Origin: Vibrio atypicus
GTDB taxonomy: Bacteria > Pseudomonadota > Gammaproteobacteria > Enterobacterales > Vibrionaceae
Reading direction: 5' to 3'
Length of the DNA: 64,000 nt
Assembly: GCF_009811315.1 (NCBI RefSeq)
Contig: NZ_BLID01000010.1
Location: 70,711-134,710, forward strand
The notes under the pieces are model-generated. The model was given only the letters and a program-made list of their open reading frames with translations, searched no databases and was not told the origin of the DNA. This document shows positions 44,601-52,147 of the stretch, piece after piece. The translations under genes and the position numbers were made by a program. Within the stretch, counting starts at the first letter, position 1. Each line of letters opens with the position of its first letter.

Positions 44601-45362
44601 AGAGATAGTAACCTCTGAGCCCGCCGCTTTGGCTTGTAAACCCAGATGATTAACAATGACTGGCGTCGCTTGCTTTAATCTAAACTCATTCACGTCAAGA
44701 CGAACCACTTCAACTTGCAGTGGTAGCTCAATGTCCGGTAACTCAATGGTGGTGGGTGCGGCGCTCGATACAGGCTCAGGGGCCGCTTCTTCACTTTCTG
44801 CCAGTTCAACATTGATTTGCTGCAAAGCCGTTTTACTGAGCCTTAAGTTGTTACCTTGGAAGAAAAATCCTGTCGTAAAAGTTTGCCAATCAATACGATT
44901 GCCCAAAATATCTAAATCAATATCGGTCAACGCGACGCGATGGACTTTAATTGGTACTGGCGTTGTGATCTTGCCAGTGCTGGTTTCTTCTTCTGAAGGT
45001 TCACTTGATGCCGGCGCTTCAGGCATAGCAAAACGAAGACCATCAATGGCAACATCATCGACACAGATACCAGGTTCTGTAAAACAGGCAGGATTAACGG
45101 CAAGTGTCACCGAACGAGCATGGGTTTCGATACCTAAATCAGTATCATTAAATTGCAGCTCATTCAGTGTAAATCTCGGAAGCAATGAACCTTGATAAGA
45201 ATCGACCTTTAATTGAGGGACAAACTTTTCAGCCCCCCACAAGATCACGCCAAGACCAGGATGAGTGAACAATAAAAAGCTCACACCAACAATCAAGGTC
45301 AATAATAGGCCGATAAAAGAAAGCGATAGCCATTTTGACCATTTAAGTACTAACTTGGTCAT
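41616..45362 (-). CDS. tamB: TamB, inner-membrane-anchored envelope transport protein
   Basis: A 1248-residue AsmA-superfamily protein. It has one N-terminal membrane helix (about 11-32), a very long periplasmic beta-rich body predicted to form a hydrophobic groove, and the C-terminal DUF490 domain (about 900-1248) that contacts TamA. TamB is linked to autotransporter assembly and to phospholipid transport to the outer membrane. Length is close to E. coli TamB (1259). It is coupled to tamA by an ATGA overlap. Acidic Glu/Ser-rich insert near residues 115-130. Confidence 0.94.
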   Translation of the reverse strand: MTKLVLKWSKWLSLSFIGLLLTLIVGVSFLLFTHPGLGVILWGAEKFVPQLKVDSYQGSLLPRFTLNELQFNDTDLGIETHARSVTLAVNPACFTEPGICVDDVAIDGLRFAMPEAPASSEPSEEETSTGKITTPVPIKVHRVALTDIDLDILGNRIDWQTFTTGFFFQGNNLRLSKTALQQINVELAESEEAAPEPVSSAAPTTIELPDIELPLQVEVVRLDVNEFRLKQATPVIVNHLGLQAKAAGSEVTISTLELEMPEVEAQLESQVTLNQGYPLDLKLQATVKEETANGQTLQLTASGSVADLNLNAELGGLAEATLQAQLQPLEPELPFDIKLQKGDVQWPLHGKGDYFVTIDHLESKGSLDGYSVDLTTKIKGKDLPDLDLRVDGKGTLEQIDLSSIQLNTLGGSVSGDVMANWKEPINWAANLSLTHIQPGLQWPDAEGDISGVVSTTGSLTEAGGWKVAVSKLDIDGILREYPLNIEGQLNASDVRGNGNLRFDTDGLVLSHGPNNIHAKGKLTDEWRMHLSLDLPQLAKSVPDLNGKAIGDVVLRGPLKEPRVKLALDVDSLDWKQQATVKHVTLKGNVTPLPAPSGDLELKISDATYQDHVIDDVSLVFNGTQKAHQLTLDVVSNIASTSLALAGSLVDKPDISWNGALERMSISSEQGEWTLDHSTPIGFEMATQQVSVAAHCWLQADSSLCLNENIKVGESGEASLSVKQFNFDQIKAFVPEATELKGEANADVWAKWDGANSPEVKVSVELPSGQVTQKLDQPLQVGWESIKLNAVLKQDRLDADWLIDVRDNGDISGKATIPNVLVEDKQIDGKLQLSTFTLDFLSPLLGEYNELKSSITTDLAFSGPVMQPKVDGQFVIDDMRLQGQISPVQVDSGRLTIDFSGYQAQLKAGLNTPDGTLKLTGDADWHNLEEWSTKLRVFASELKVEVPPMVDIKVVPDMTISATPKFAKIEGDIGLPWGRIVVEELPPSAIGISKDQVILNEQLQPEESMSSIPFAVETNINISIGDDFKLSAFGLEGGLKGNLNVAQRDKGPFITGEINIIDGSYQSFGQDLVIEQGKILMNGPVDQPYVQITAIRNPDNTQDDVTAGVKVTGPATEPIVTIFSDPAMPQANALSYLLRGQDIDGESGGNAMTTTLIGLSLAQSGRVVGEIGEAFGVQDLQLDTAGSGEDSQVTVSGYVLPGLQVKYGVGIFDSVGEFTVRYRLMTDLYVETVTGVSSAVDLLYQFEFN

Positions 45363-47074
45363 AGTTCAGGCCCCAACGTAAAGTGTACTTTAAACTCATC
45401 ACCTGGTTTCTCATCCAGTCCCCAGGCAAAATCTAAGCGAATCGGACCAACAGGCGATGCCCAACGAATGCCCACACCTGTACCGCGTTTAAACTCAGGA
45501 GACTCATTAAAGGCATCACCGTAGTCGTAAAACACTGCGCCCCACCAGTCACCATAAACACGGTATTGATACTCAAGGGAAGTCGTGACCATATATTTCG
45601 CACCGGTCAACGCGCCACTCTCGTCCTTTGGAGAAATCGACTCAAAGCCATAACCACGTAGGTTGTTATCACCACCAGCAAAGAAACGTAACGATGGGGA
45701 AAGTTTCTCAAACTCTTCCGCCACGTTGGCACCACCATCGACTCGAAACAAGCCTCGATGATTTTCACCAGCACTGCGAATCCAAGTCATCCCCCCTTGA
45801 AAACGAGCGACTCGGGTTTCAGAAAGCATACTCGGGTCACCATACTCCAAAGTAAAGCTCTGTCTGTCTCCCCACATCGGCATCGAGCCACCACGCACTC
45901 GACTACGTGAGAAGGAGATACCCGGCAAGACAAACTGGGCGTTATCATCCTGCAAACCTTGTTCATAATTCTCAAGCAAGTAACGAACAAATACAGTTCG
46001 ATGCCAGCCATTGTCTAAGATCCAATGCCTTTCAACCGCAAGATTTGACTCCAAACTTTTGGTGTCACCACTATCGAGATTTTTCATCCCGTATTGGATT
46101 CGATAGTAATCTTTCAGCACATCATCAAGTGGGATTCGGTAGCCGGCCGTAATTGTCTGTTCAGGTTTAGACAGAGAGAGGCTGCTATCAAAACTATGGC
46201 CTCGATCATTTACCCAAGGTTTTTTCCATTTGAGCGACCCACGGATACCGACATCTGTTGAGAAACCTATACCTGTCTCAAGTTTATTGCGCGCCTGGGG
46301 TGCTAATGACACCTTCATTGGCAGTTCACGCCCTTCACCAAGCTTGGTTAAGTCAGGCTCGACAAACACGGAAGAGAACCAATCGGTATTGGATAAGTTT
46401 TGGTTGTACTCACCTACTTTAGACACGAGGTAGGGTTCATTCTTTTCATACGGCGCTAGAGAAAGCACTCGCTCTTCTTCTATCTGACTGCCTGTTACGC
46501 CGTTGCTGCCAAAGTGGTAGCGGATTCCACTATCGAAATGAAGACGAACAAACGCCTTGTTAGCGCTAGGAGAAACTTCAAGCCGGCTCAATGAATAGTC
46601 ACCTTCAAAATAGCCTTTTTGGAGGGCAAGATTTCGGATTTTAGACTTGAGACCATCGTAAAGACTATGATTAACCCTTGCGCCTACTTTTAAGCCACTG
46701 TTTTCAATTGCCGCTTTAAAGTCTGGGTCATCTCTCGCCTCACCTGTAATTTGGATATCTATTTCGGTAAAACGAATTGAATGACCCCGGTCTACCGTTA
46801 CGATGAGCTCGTCGCCACTTTCGCTTGTTTCAAACTTAAACGTTGGATGGTAGTAACCTAATGCACTCAAGGCCTCGGTAATATTGCGCTGTACACGCGC
46901 TTGAAAACGTAAATTAGTAGAGTAGTCTTTTTCTGGGATGGACGATAAATAGGCATCAACATTATCCTTTACAGCCCCTTTTAGCCCTTCAACGGTCAAG
47001 TCAACTTCTTGGCCAAAGGCTAAGCTAGGAGAGAGAAGAAGTGCAATCAGAACTGGTAAAGGTTTGCGTAACAT
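45359..47074 (-). CDS. tamA: TamA, outer-membrane Omp85-family protein
   Basis: A 571-residue Omp85 protein. It has a signal peptide (about 1-21), three POTRA domains (about 25-260) and a C-terminal 16-strand beta-barrel ending in a hydrophobic terminal strand (VHFTLGPEL). The barrel includes the lid-loop-type motif VRGGSMP and the segment GGDNNLRGYG. Together with TamB it forms the translocation and assembly module. msrA is encoded divergently 115 bases away, as in E. coli. Confidence 0.95.
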   Translation of the reverse strand: MLRKPLPVLIALLLSPSLAFGQEVDLTVEGLKGAVKDNVDAYLSSIPEKDYSTNLRFQARVQRNITEALSALGYYHPTFKFETSESGDELIVTVDRGHSIRFTEIDIQITGEARDDPDFKAAIENSGLKVGARVNHSLYDGLKSKIRNLALQKGYFEGDYSLSRLEVSPSANKAFVRLHFDSGIRYHFGSNGVTGSQIEEERVLSLAPYEKNEPYLVSKVGEYNQNLSNTDWFSSVFVEPDLTKLGEGRELPMKVSLAPQARNKLETGIGFSTDVGIRGSLKWKKPWVNDRGHSFDSSLSLSKPEQTITAGYRIPLDDVLKDYYRIQYGMKNLDSGDTKSLESNLAVERHWILDNGWHRTVFVRYLLENYEQGLQDDNAQFVLPGISFSRSRVRGGSMPMWGDRQSFTLEYGDPSMLSETRVARFQGGMTWIRSAGENHRGLFRVDGGANVAEEFEKLSPSLRFFAGGDNNLRGYGFESISPKDESGALTGAKYMVTTSLEYQYRVYGDWWGAVFYDYGDAFNESPEFKRGTGVGIRWASPVGPIRLDFAWGLDEKPGDEFKVHFTLGPEL

Positions 47075-47189
47075 GCTTAATTATCTTTCAAAATTAGGTA
47101 ACGGAATAATAACGCCTGCGCATTAATAAGTCTGTACGAAAACAGTCAATTGGGCGGTCTATATATCAAATTTCATCAGTAAGGAAATA

Positions 47190-47822
47190 ATGATGCTCAA
47201 CAAACAAAACATGATAGCGGCACAAGATGCCTTACCGGGCCGCGATACTCCGCTAGCCATTGAAGATACACATTTTGTTAATCAATCCAGTTTGACCGCA
47301 GAGCCAGCCCAAGGTTGCGAAAAAATTGTCTTTGGCATGGGGTGTTTTTGGGGGGCTGAGCGCCTTTTTTGGCAACTCGATGGCGTTATCAGTACATCTG
47401 TAGGCTACTCTGGTGGCTTTACTAAAAACCCGACTTACGATGAAGTATGCAGTGGACAGACTGGTCATACTGAAGTTGTTCGAGTTGTATTTGATCCGAA
47501 GATCATTAGTTTACCAGCACTCTTGGCCAAATTCTGGGAACGTCATGACCCGACTCAAGGCATGCGACAAGGCAATGATTTGGGGACGCAATATCGTTCA
47601 GCGATTTATGTCTATAATGATGAACAGTATCAAGCAGCGATACAATCGCAACAGGAATACCAAGCGTTACTGGGTGAAAATCATGCCAGTATCACTACTG
47701 AGATCTTACCTGCAGGTATTTACTACTATGCAGAGAATTACCATCAACAATATCTTGCTAAAAATCCTGCAGGTTATTGCGGCTTAGGGGGAACAGGTGT
47801 TTGTTTCCCTCCAGAAAGCTAA
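47190..47822 (+). CDS. msrA: Peptide methionine-S-sulfoxide reductase MsrA
   Basis: A 210-residue oxidative-repair enzyme that reduces the S-epimer of methionine sulfoxide. The catalytic Cys is in GMGCFWGAERLFW (about residue 53), and resolving cysteines are near the C-terminus (GYCGLGGTGVCFP). Two adjacent ATGs (47190, 47193) follow AAGGAAATA; either could start. Length matches the longer E. coli-type MsrA. Divergent from tamA. Confidence 0.96.
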   Translation: MMLNKQNMIAAQDALPGRDTPLAIEDTHFVNQSSLTAEPAQGCEKIVFGMGCFWGAERLFWQLDGVISTSVGYSGGFTKNPTYDEVCSGQTGHTEVVRVVFDPKIISLPALLAKFWERHDPTQGMRQGNDLGTQYRSAIYVYNDEQYQAAIQSQQEYQALLGENHASITTEILPAGIYYYAENYHQQYLAKNPAGYCGLGGTGVCFPPES

Positions 47823-47858
47823 CCCATACTCAGCTCATTTCCCGAACCCATAAATACA

Positions 47859-47884
47859 AAAAGCCGCCTAACTAGGCGGCTTTT
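47859..47884. terminator. Terminator between msrA and ytfK
   Basis: Perfect stem AAAAGCCGCCTA/TAGGCGGCTTTT with a two-base turn, A-run and T-run on opposite sides, between two convergent genes. It starts 36 bases after the msrA stop. Confidence 0.88.
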
Positions 47885-47885
47885 C

Positions 47886-48086
47886 TTAAACAGGTAACGC
47901 TGAAATGGCTTGGTTTATCTCTTTGAAGGTACTTAACTTTTGTCTATCTGACAGTTCTGGCAACAAAACCTTTCCATTATCAAACGAAAACTCACCAATA
48001 CCTGCGATAACAAATTGCCCTTTAAACAAGGTCTTAACAAAGCGCGCCACTTGATGCGGGCGATAGCGGGTAAATTCACGCAGCAT
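47886..48086 (-). CDS. ytfK: DUF1107 protein YtfK
   Basis: A 66-residue protein whose sequence follows E. coli YtfK closely (RYRPHQVARFVKTLFKGQF; GEFSFDNGKVLLPEL). E. coli YtfK binds SpoT and shifts it towards (p)ppGpp synthesis during phosphate and fatty-acid starvation. The ATG follows GGAG at good spacing. The leader contains two hairpins and a TATAAT about 70 bases upstream of the start codon. Confidence 0.88.
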   Translation of the reverse strand: MLREFTRYRPHQVARFVKTLFKGQFVIAGIGEFSFDNGKVLLPELSDRQKLSTFKEINQAISALPV

Positions 48087-48112
48087 AACAACTCCAATAT
48101 CCTTTTGTGAAA

Positions 48113-48163
48113 CTGCTTGCTATACAAGCAGAGTTCTATCCCTTAGAACCGAGCGGCATTATA
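48113..48163 (-). promoter_or_regulatory. ytfK promoter and two-hairpin leader
   Basis: On the minus strand a perfect TATAAT lies at 48158-48163 without a clear -35. The transcript would then contain two consecutive stems: GGTTCT/AGAACT-type at 48132-48149 and CTGCTTG/CAAGCAG with a 5-base loop at 48113-48131. The ribosome-binding site follows 20 bases later. The hairpins may affect translation or stability. Confidence 0.5.
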
Positions 48164-48290
48164 CTCAAATGCATTTTAATGTATATCATTTTGTTAAAAA
48201 ATTTGTCCTATTTCACTCCCTCATCCATCGTCACTCCAAATTTGCCGATTTAGGTATATACTTTTTGCGCACTTAAAAAGGAAGATAACA

Positions 48291-48842
48291 ATGAAAAACA
48301 AAACTCTACTCACTCTTGCTATCGCATGCTCTCCAATGTTCGCAATGGCACACAACCTTACAGTCGGTCAAACCGTTCCCGCTGTAAAGGTACAAAGCCA
48401 TGGTGAAATCGTGATTAAAAGCCAAGATACGGCTTATCAAAACTGGGCAACCCAAAATCTTCTGGGTAAGGTTCGCGTCATTCAGGCTATTGCCGGGCGC
48501 AGCAGCTCCAAAGAGATGAACGCACCTTTAATGGCGGCAATTACTGCTGCAAAGTTCCCAACAGAACAGTACCAAACGACCACCATCATCAATCAGGATG
48601 ACGCGATTTGGGGAACGGGGTCATTTGTAAAATCCTCAGCCGAAGACAGCAAAAAAGAGTTTCCTTGGTCATCGATGGTATTGGATAAAGAAGGCGAAGT
48701 AGCAAAAGCGTGGCAACTCGAAGAAGAGTCATCCGCTATCATCGTTCAAGATAAGCAAGGTAAAATCTTGTTTGTAAAAGAAGGTGCTTTGAGTGAAAGT
48801 GATGTTCAAGCTGTCCTTGGTTTGATCAAAGATAACATCTAA
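48291..48842 (+). CDS. ytfJ: YtfJ-family periplasmic protein
   Basis: A 183-residue exported protein. The signal peptide covers about residues 1-20 (cleavage near AMA-HNL). The remainder looks like a thioredoxin-fold domain (VRVIQAIAGRSSSKEMN, where a CxxC would be in thioredoxins, then WSSMVLDKEGEVAKAWQL) without catalytic cysteines. The family is conserved in gammaproteobacteria and its function is not known. It is followed by the Zur box of the zinc cluster. Confidence 0.88.
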   Translation: MKNKTLLTLAIACSPMFAMAHNLTVGQTVPAVKVQSHGEIVIKSQDTAYQNWATQNLLGKVRVIQAIAGRSSSKEMNAPLMAAITAAKFPTEQYQTTTIINQDDAIWGTGSFVKSSAEDSKKEFPWSSMVLDKEGEVAKAWQLEEESSAIIVQDKQGKILFVKEGALSESDVQAVLGLIKDNI

Positions 48843-48869
48843 TCACAATTGCATTTCGCGTTTATAAGG

Positions 48870-48892
48870 GAATTGTTATAACATAACAGTTC
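48870..48892 (+). promoter_or_regulatory. Zur box controlling the putative zinc cluster
   Basis: A 23-base palindrome whose left arm is GAATTGTTATA and right arm is ATAACAGTTC around a central AAC. It matches the gammaproteobacterial Zur consensus (GAAATGTTATANTATAACATTTC) with few mismatches. TATAAC inside it can serve as the -10 element 17 bases after TTTCGC, so bound Zur would block the promoter. It ends 21 bases before the first gene of the cluster. Confidence 0.85.
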
Positions 48893-48913
48893 CTTTTTCT
48901 TTGGTTTTCGATC

Positions 48914-49213
48914 GTGTCTAAAACTCGCCTCTATTCATTCCGACTCGCACCAATCGCACTTTTTAGTGTGATGTTGGTGCTATGGATGAACTTGGCATTT
49001 ATTCAACACCAATACGATTTAGCACCATCTCATCATCAAGAACATCATTGCCAGCTCTTTGCTGCTGCTCACCATGCCGTTGCTAGCGCCCCGATATCCA
49101 TTATCGATCTTTCACTACCAGATCGATTTGAACGATTAGTTACCTACCAATACCAAGCGCCTTCGCTCTTTGCCTATCGAGCGCGATCACCCCCATCATT
49201 TCCTAACGTTTAA
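48914..49213 (+). CDS. DUF2607 protein, first gene of the zinc cluster
   Basis: A 99-residue protein with an N-terminal membrane segment or uncleaved signal (about residues 11-30, LAPIALFSVMLVLWMNLAF). A short His-containing region follows (SHHQEHHCQLFAAAHHA, about 39-55), including one Cys, which could bind metal. Resembles the DUF2607 family. The start is GTG with no clear ribosome-binding site, 21 bases after the Zur box. Function unknown. Zinc regulation and the His/Cys segment suggest a role in metal handling at the membrane. Confidence 0.7.
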   Translation: MSKTRLYSFRLAPIALFSVMLVLWMNLAFIQHQYDLAPSHHQEHHCQLFAAAHHAVASAPISIIDLSLPDRFERLVTYQYQAPSLFAYRARSPPSFPNV

Positions 49214-49312
49214 CTTGTAACCCCTCTCTTATATGAGAGTATTTTTACACACCTCTACTATTCATCTGCTTAACTCATTGATGAAATAGAACAATTTTAC
49301 GTAGGATTTAAG

Positions 49313-50125
49313 ATGTACAAACTTTCACCACTTGCGGCATTGGTCGCTCTTACAATTAGCCACTCTGTTGTAGCAGAAGAAGGGTTTCGCCAGCATGATG
49401 CACACGTGCATGGTGAAGTAGAACTCAATATCGCCCAAGATGGTCAAGAATTACTGATTGAGATCACTGCACCTGGCGCAGATGTTGTGGGTTTTGAGCA
49501 TGCTCCAGAAAACGATCAACAAAAACAAACGCTCGCTCAAGCAGTCAAGACGCTAAACAGCGCCAATCTTGTCTTCTCTTTAACTCAAGCGGCAGACTGT
49601 CAGCTATCTCATTACTCGGTCTCACATACATTAGAAGACAAGCATGGTGAGCATGATCATGATGAGCATCACGACCACAAAGGACATGATGACCATGATC
49701 ACGATGAGCATCACGACCACAAAGGGCATGATGACCATGACCACGATGAGCATCACGACCACAAAGGGCATGATGACCATGACCACGATGAGCATCACGA
49801 CCATAAAGGACATGATGACCATGACCACGACGAGCATCACGATCATAAAGGACATGATGACCATGACCACGATGAGCATCACGACCATAAAGGGCATGAT
49901 GACCATGACCACGACGAGCATCACGATCACGAAGGTCATTCAGGACATGGTGAATTCACGGTTGAATACCACTATCAATGTGGTGACATTACCAAGCTAA
50001 ATGCTATCGAGACTTCTTGGTTCAAGCTCTTCCCTGCAACAGAAGCGCTAAAAGTAAACTTGCTGACTGATGAAAAGCAAGAAGCTCTGCGCCTTCAGCC
50101 AAAACAAACTGTAATCTCACTGTAA
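49313..50125 (+). CDS. DUF2796 His-rich periplasmic zinc-binding protein
   Basis: A 270-residue exported protein. The signal peptide is about 1-22. Residues 23-107 are an N-domain starting RQHDAHVHGEVELNIA, and residues 111-207 are an extreme His/Asp tract. A C-domain follows (about 210-270, VEYHYQCGDITKL). The tract is one partial unit plus six full in-frame copies of a 14-residue unit (GHDDHDHDEHHDHK), giving 42 histidines. The N- and C-domains fit DUF2796, known from a Zur-regulated zinc-acquisition cluster in V. cholerae (zrg genes). AGGA precedes the ATG. Repeat number should vary between strains. Confidence 0.85.
   Translation: MYKLSPLAALVALTISHSVVAEEGFRQHDAHVHGEVELNIAQDGQELLIEITAPGADVVGFEHAPENDQQKQTLAQAVKTLNSANLVFSLTQAADCQLSHYSVSHTLEDKHGEHDHDEHHDHKGHDDHDHDEHHDHKGHDDHDHDEHHDHKGHDDHDHDEHHDHKGHDDHDHDEHHDHKGHDDHDHDEHHDHKGHDDHDHDEHHDHEGHSGHGEFTVEYHYQCGDITKLNAIETSWFKLFPATEALKVNLLTDEKQEALRLQPKQTVISL
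49643..49933 (+). repeat. 42-bp tandem repeat inside the DUF2796 gene
   Basis: A partial 39-base unit (49643-49681) is followed by six 42-base units beginning at 49682, 49724, 49766, 49808, 49850 and 49892. Units differ at only a few mostly third-codon positions (gga/ggg, gatcac/gaccac, gat/gac). The last codon of the sixth unit is changed to Glu. Near identity at the DNA level indicates recent duplication and makes slippage likely. Confidence 0.97.
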
Positions 50126-50132
50126 AAAATGG

Positions 50133-50159
50133 GGTGGCTTGGCATATCACTAAGCCACC
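50133..50159. other. Intercistronic hairpin in the zinc cluster
   Basis: Stem GGTGGCTT/AAGCCACC with an 11-base loop between the DUF2796 gene and the ABC ATPase gene. No T-run follows, so it is more likely a processing, stability or attenuation element that sets the periplasmic protein apart from the transporter genes. Confidence 0.55.
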
Positions 50160-50168
50160 ATCATTGCG

Positions 50169-50888
50169 ATGGAAAACAAGATGGATAAAACAAGAAATCC
50201 AGCCATTATCAAGCTGGAGCAAGTGAAATATACGTGGCCTGGGAACGATGTCCCAACACTCAATATTCCACATTTAACCATTAAGCCTGGAGAGCACCTT
50301 TTCATTAAAGGGCCTAGTGGCTGCGGTAAATCCACACTACTTAGTCTTCTCACTGGTATCAACACAGCCACAGAAGGTCAGGTTGAAGTACTAGGCGAAG
50401 ACCTTAGTCAAATTTCAGGCAGTCGCCGAGATAAATTTCGTGCAGACAACATTGGCTATATTTTTCAGCAGTTTAATTTACTGCCTTACTTAAGCGTGAT
50501 TGAAAACGTTGTTTTACCTTGTCAGTTCTCACATCAACGTAAAGCACAAGTAACAGGCGACCTTCATGCTAATGCGGCCCACTTACTCGATAAGCTTCAC
50601 CTTGACAAAACTTTGCGCGATAAGCCTGTCGTTGAATTGAGTATTGGCCAGCAACAACGCGTCGCCGCAGCACGAGCACTGATCGGCAATCCTGCATTGA
50701 TTATTGCCGACGAACCAACGTCATCCCTAGATTACGACAACCGTAGCGCTTTTATTGAATTACTGCTTGAGCAAGTCAACCAAGCCAATTCAACCCTACT
50801 GTTTGTCAGCCACGATCCCACTTTAGAGCCCCTATTTGATCGCAGTATCAATCTCAGAGAGCTCAACCAGATAGGAGAGAAAGCATGA
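50169..50888 (+). CDS. ABC transporter ATPase of the zinc cluster
   Basis: A 239-residue ABC ATPase of the MacB/LolD-type group. Walker A is GPSGCGKST (about 48-56), the Q-loop is IFQQFNLLPYLSVIENVVL, the signature is LSIGQQQRVAAARAL (SIGQQ in place of SGGQ), and Walker B is LIIADEPTSSLD. It pairs with the FtsX-type permease that follows with an ATGA overlap. MacB/FtsX-type transporters usually work on periplasmic substrates by mechanotransmission rather than importing ions, so direct zinc uptake is not assured. Start could also be the second ATG at 50181. Confidence 0.88.
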   Translation: MENKMDKTRNPAIIKLEQVKYTWPGNDVPTLNIPHLTIKPGEHLFIKGPSGCGKSTLLSLLTGINTATEGQVEVLGEDLSQISGSRRDKFRADNIGYIFQQFNLLPYLSVIENVVLPCQFSHQRKAQVTGDLHANAAHLLDKLHLDKTLRDKPVVELSIGQQQRVAAARALIGNPALIIADEPTSSLDYDNRSAFIELLLEQVNQANSTLLFVSHDPTLEPLFDRSINLRELNQIGEKA

Positions 50889-52144
50889 GCCCGACCCTAT
50901 CCCTAGCTTGGAAAAGCGCCCGAAACCGCAAAGTAACCGCGATTTTGACCATACTTACCGTCGCTATTTCCGTGATATTACTATTGGGTGTAGAACGCAT
51001 CCGTACTGAAGCAAAAAGCAGCTTCGCCAACACAATTTCTGGTACGGATCTGATCGTAGGTGGACGATCTGGCCAAGTAAACTTATTGCTTTATTCGGTT
51101 TTTCGAATTGGTAACGCAACCAACAACATCGACTGGAGAAGCTACCAAGAGTTCAGTCAACATCGTTCTGTCGATTGGGCTATCCCAATTTCACTCGGTG
51201 ATTCCCATAAAGGCTTCCGTGTGATGGGAACCAACCACAGCTATTTCGAGTACTACCGTTACGGAAAGAAACAAAACCTCGCTTTCACCGACGGACAAGA
51301 ATTCAATAGTCTATTTGAAGCGGTTATTGGTGCGGATGTCGCTAAGAAACTAGGCTACAAAATAGGTACAGAGATCATCATCGCTCACGGTATTAGTGAT
51401 GTCGGTTTCAGCCGCCATGATAATTTACCGTTTAAAGTGGTCGGAATTCTCGCTCCAACAGGGACTCCGGTCGACAAAACCGTTCATGTTTCTCTTGAGG
51501 CGATCGAGGCCATTCATGTCGGTTGGGAGTCGGGAGCAAACCTTGGCAATAACCCAACAGCAGAGCAATTAGCCGAACTCAACTTCCAACCAAAGCAAAT
51601 CACAGCAATGCTCGTTGGATTGAAATCAAAGATTCAAACCTTTGCGCTGCAGCGTCAAATCAACACGTACAACAAAGAGCCACTCAGTGCGATTTTACCA
51701 GGTGTTGCTTTGCATGAACTTTGGGGCATGATGTCTGTAGCCGAACAAGCGCTAATGGCCGTGTCAGTCTTTGTCGTTATCGCTGGTTTATTGGGTATGC
51801 TTTCAAGCCTACTCACCAGTTTACAAGAGCGACGTCGTGAAATGGCGATTCTCCGTGCAATGGGAGCAAGACCAAGGCACGTCTTCTCACTGCTCATTTT
51901 AGAAGCGAGTGCACTGACGTTTATCGGGCTTATTGTTGGTGTATTGGGCCTTTACACCTTACTTGCAATCGCCGCACCGATCATCCAACAAAACTACGGT
52001 ATTAATTTAACCATGATGACTCTGTCTCACTATGAACTATCACTGCTCGCAATGGTTCAAGGTGCTGGTACAGTGATCGGCTTTATTCCTGCGCTACGAG
52101 CTTATAAACAATCTCTAAGCGATGGCATGACAATACGAGTATAG
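50885..52144 (+). CDS. FtsX/MacB-type ABC permease of the zinc cluster
   Basis: A 419-residue membrane protein. The first helix is at about 16-36, followed by a large periplasmic MacB_PCD-like domain (about 40-275). Three helices then follow (about 285-310, 335-365, 380-400) in the FtsX-domain pattern, with the cytoplasmic RRREMAILRAMGARPRHVF coupling segment. Its ATG overlaps the ATPase stop. The topology is that of mechanotransmitting ABC systems such as MacB, LolCE and FtsX. It is not the ZnuB topology. Confidence 0.88.
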   Translation: MSPTLSLAWKSARNRKVTAILTILTVAISVILLLGVERIRTEAKSSFANTISGTDLIVGGRSGQVNLLLYSVFRIGNATNNIDWRSYQEFSQHRSVDWAIPISLGDSHKGFRVMGTNHSYFEYYRYGKKQNLAFTDGQEFNSLFEAVIGADVAKKLGYKIGTEIIIAHGISDVGFSRHDNLPFKVVGILAPTGTPVDKTVHVSLEAIEAIHVGWESGANLGNNPTAEQLAELNFQPKQITAMLVGLKSKIQTFALQRQINTYNKEPLSAILPGVALHELWGMMSVAEQALMAVSVFVVIAGLLGMLSSLLTSLQERRREMAILRAMGARPRHVFSLLILEASALTFIGLIVGVLGLYTLLAIAAPIIQQNYGINLTMMTLSHYELSLLAMVQGAGTVIGFIPALRAYKQSLSDGMTIRV

Positions 52145-52147
52145 AAA

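Noticed and set aside
44656..45195. 179-codon frame antisense to tamB
   Set aside because: Low-complexity Ser-rich shadow frame opposite a well-supported gene.
49643..49933. CRISPR-like regular repeats of 42 bp
   Set aside because: Units are contiguous without spacers, keep the reading frame and encode a His/Asp tract; it is a coding minisatellite.
49631..49939. Open frame of 102 codons antisense to the His-rich tract
   Set aside because: Its Val/Met/Ile repetition is the mirror of the 42-bp repeat; no ribosome-binding site.
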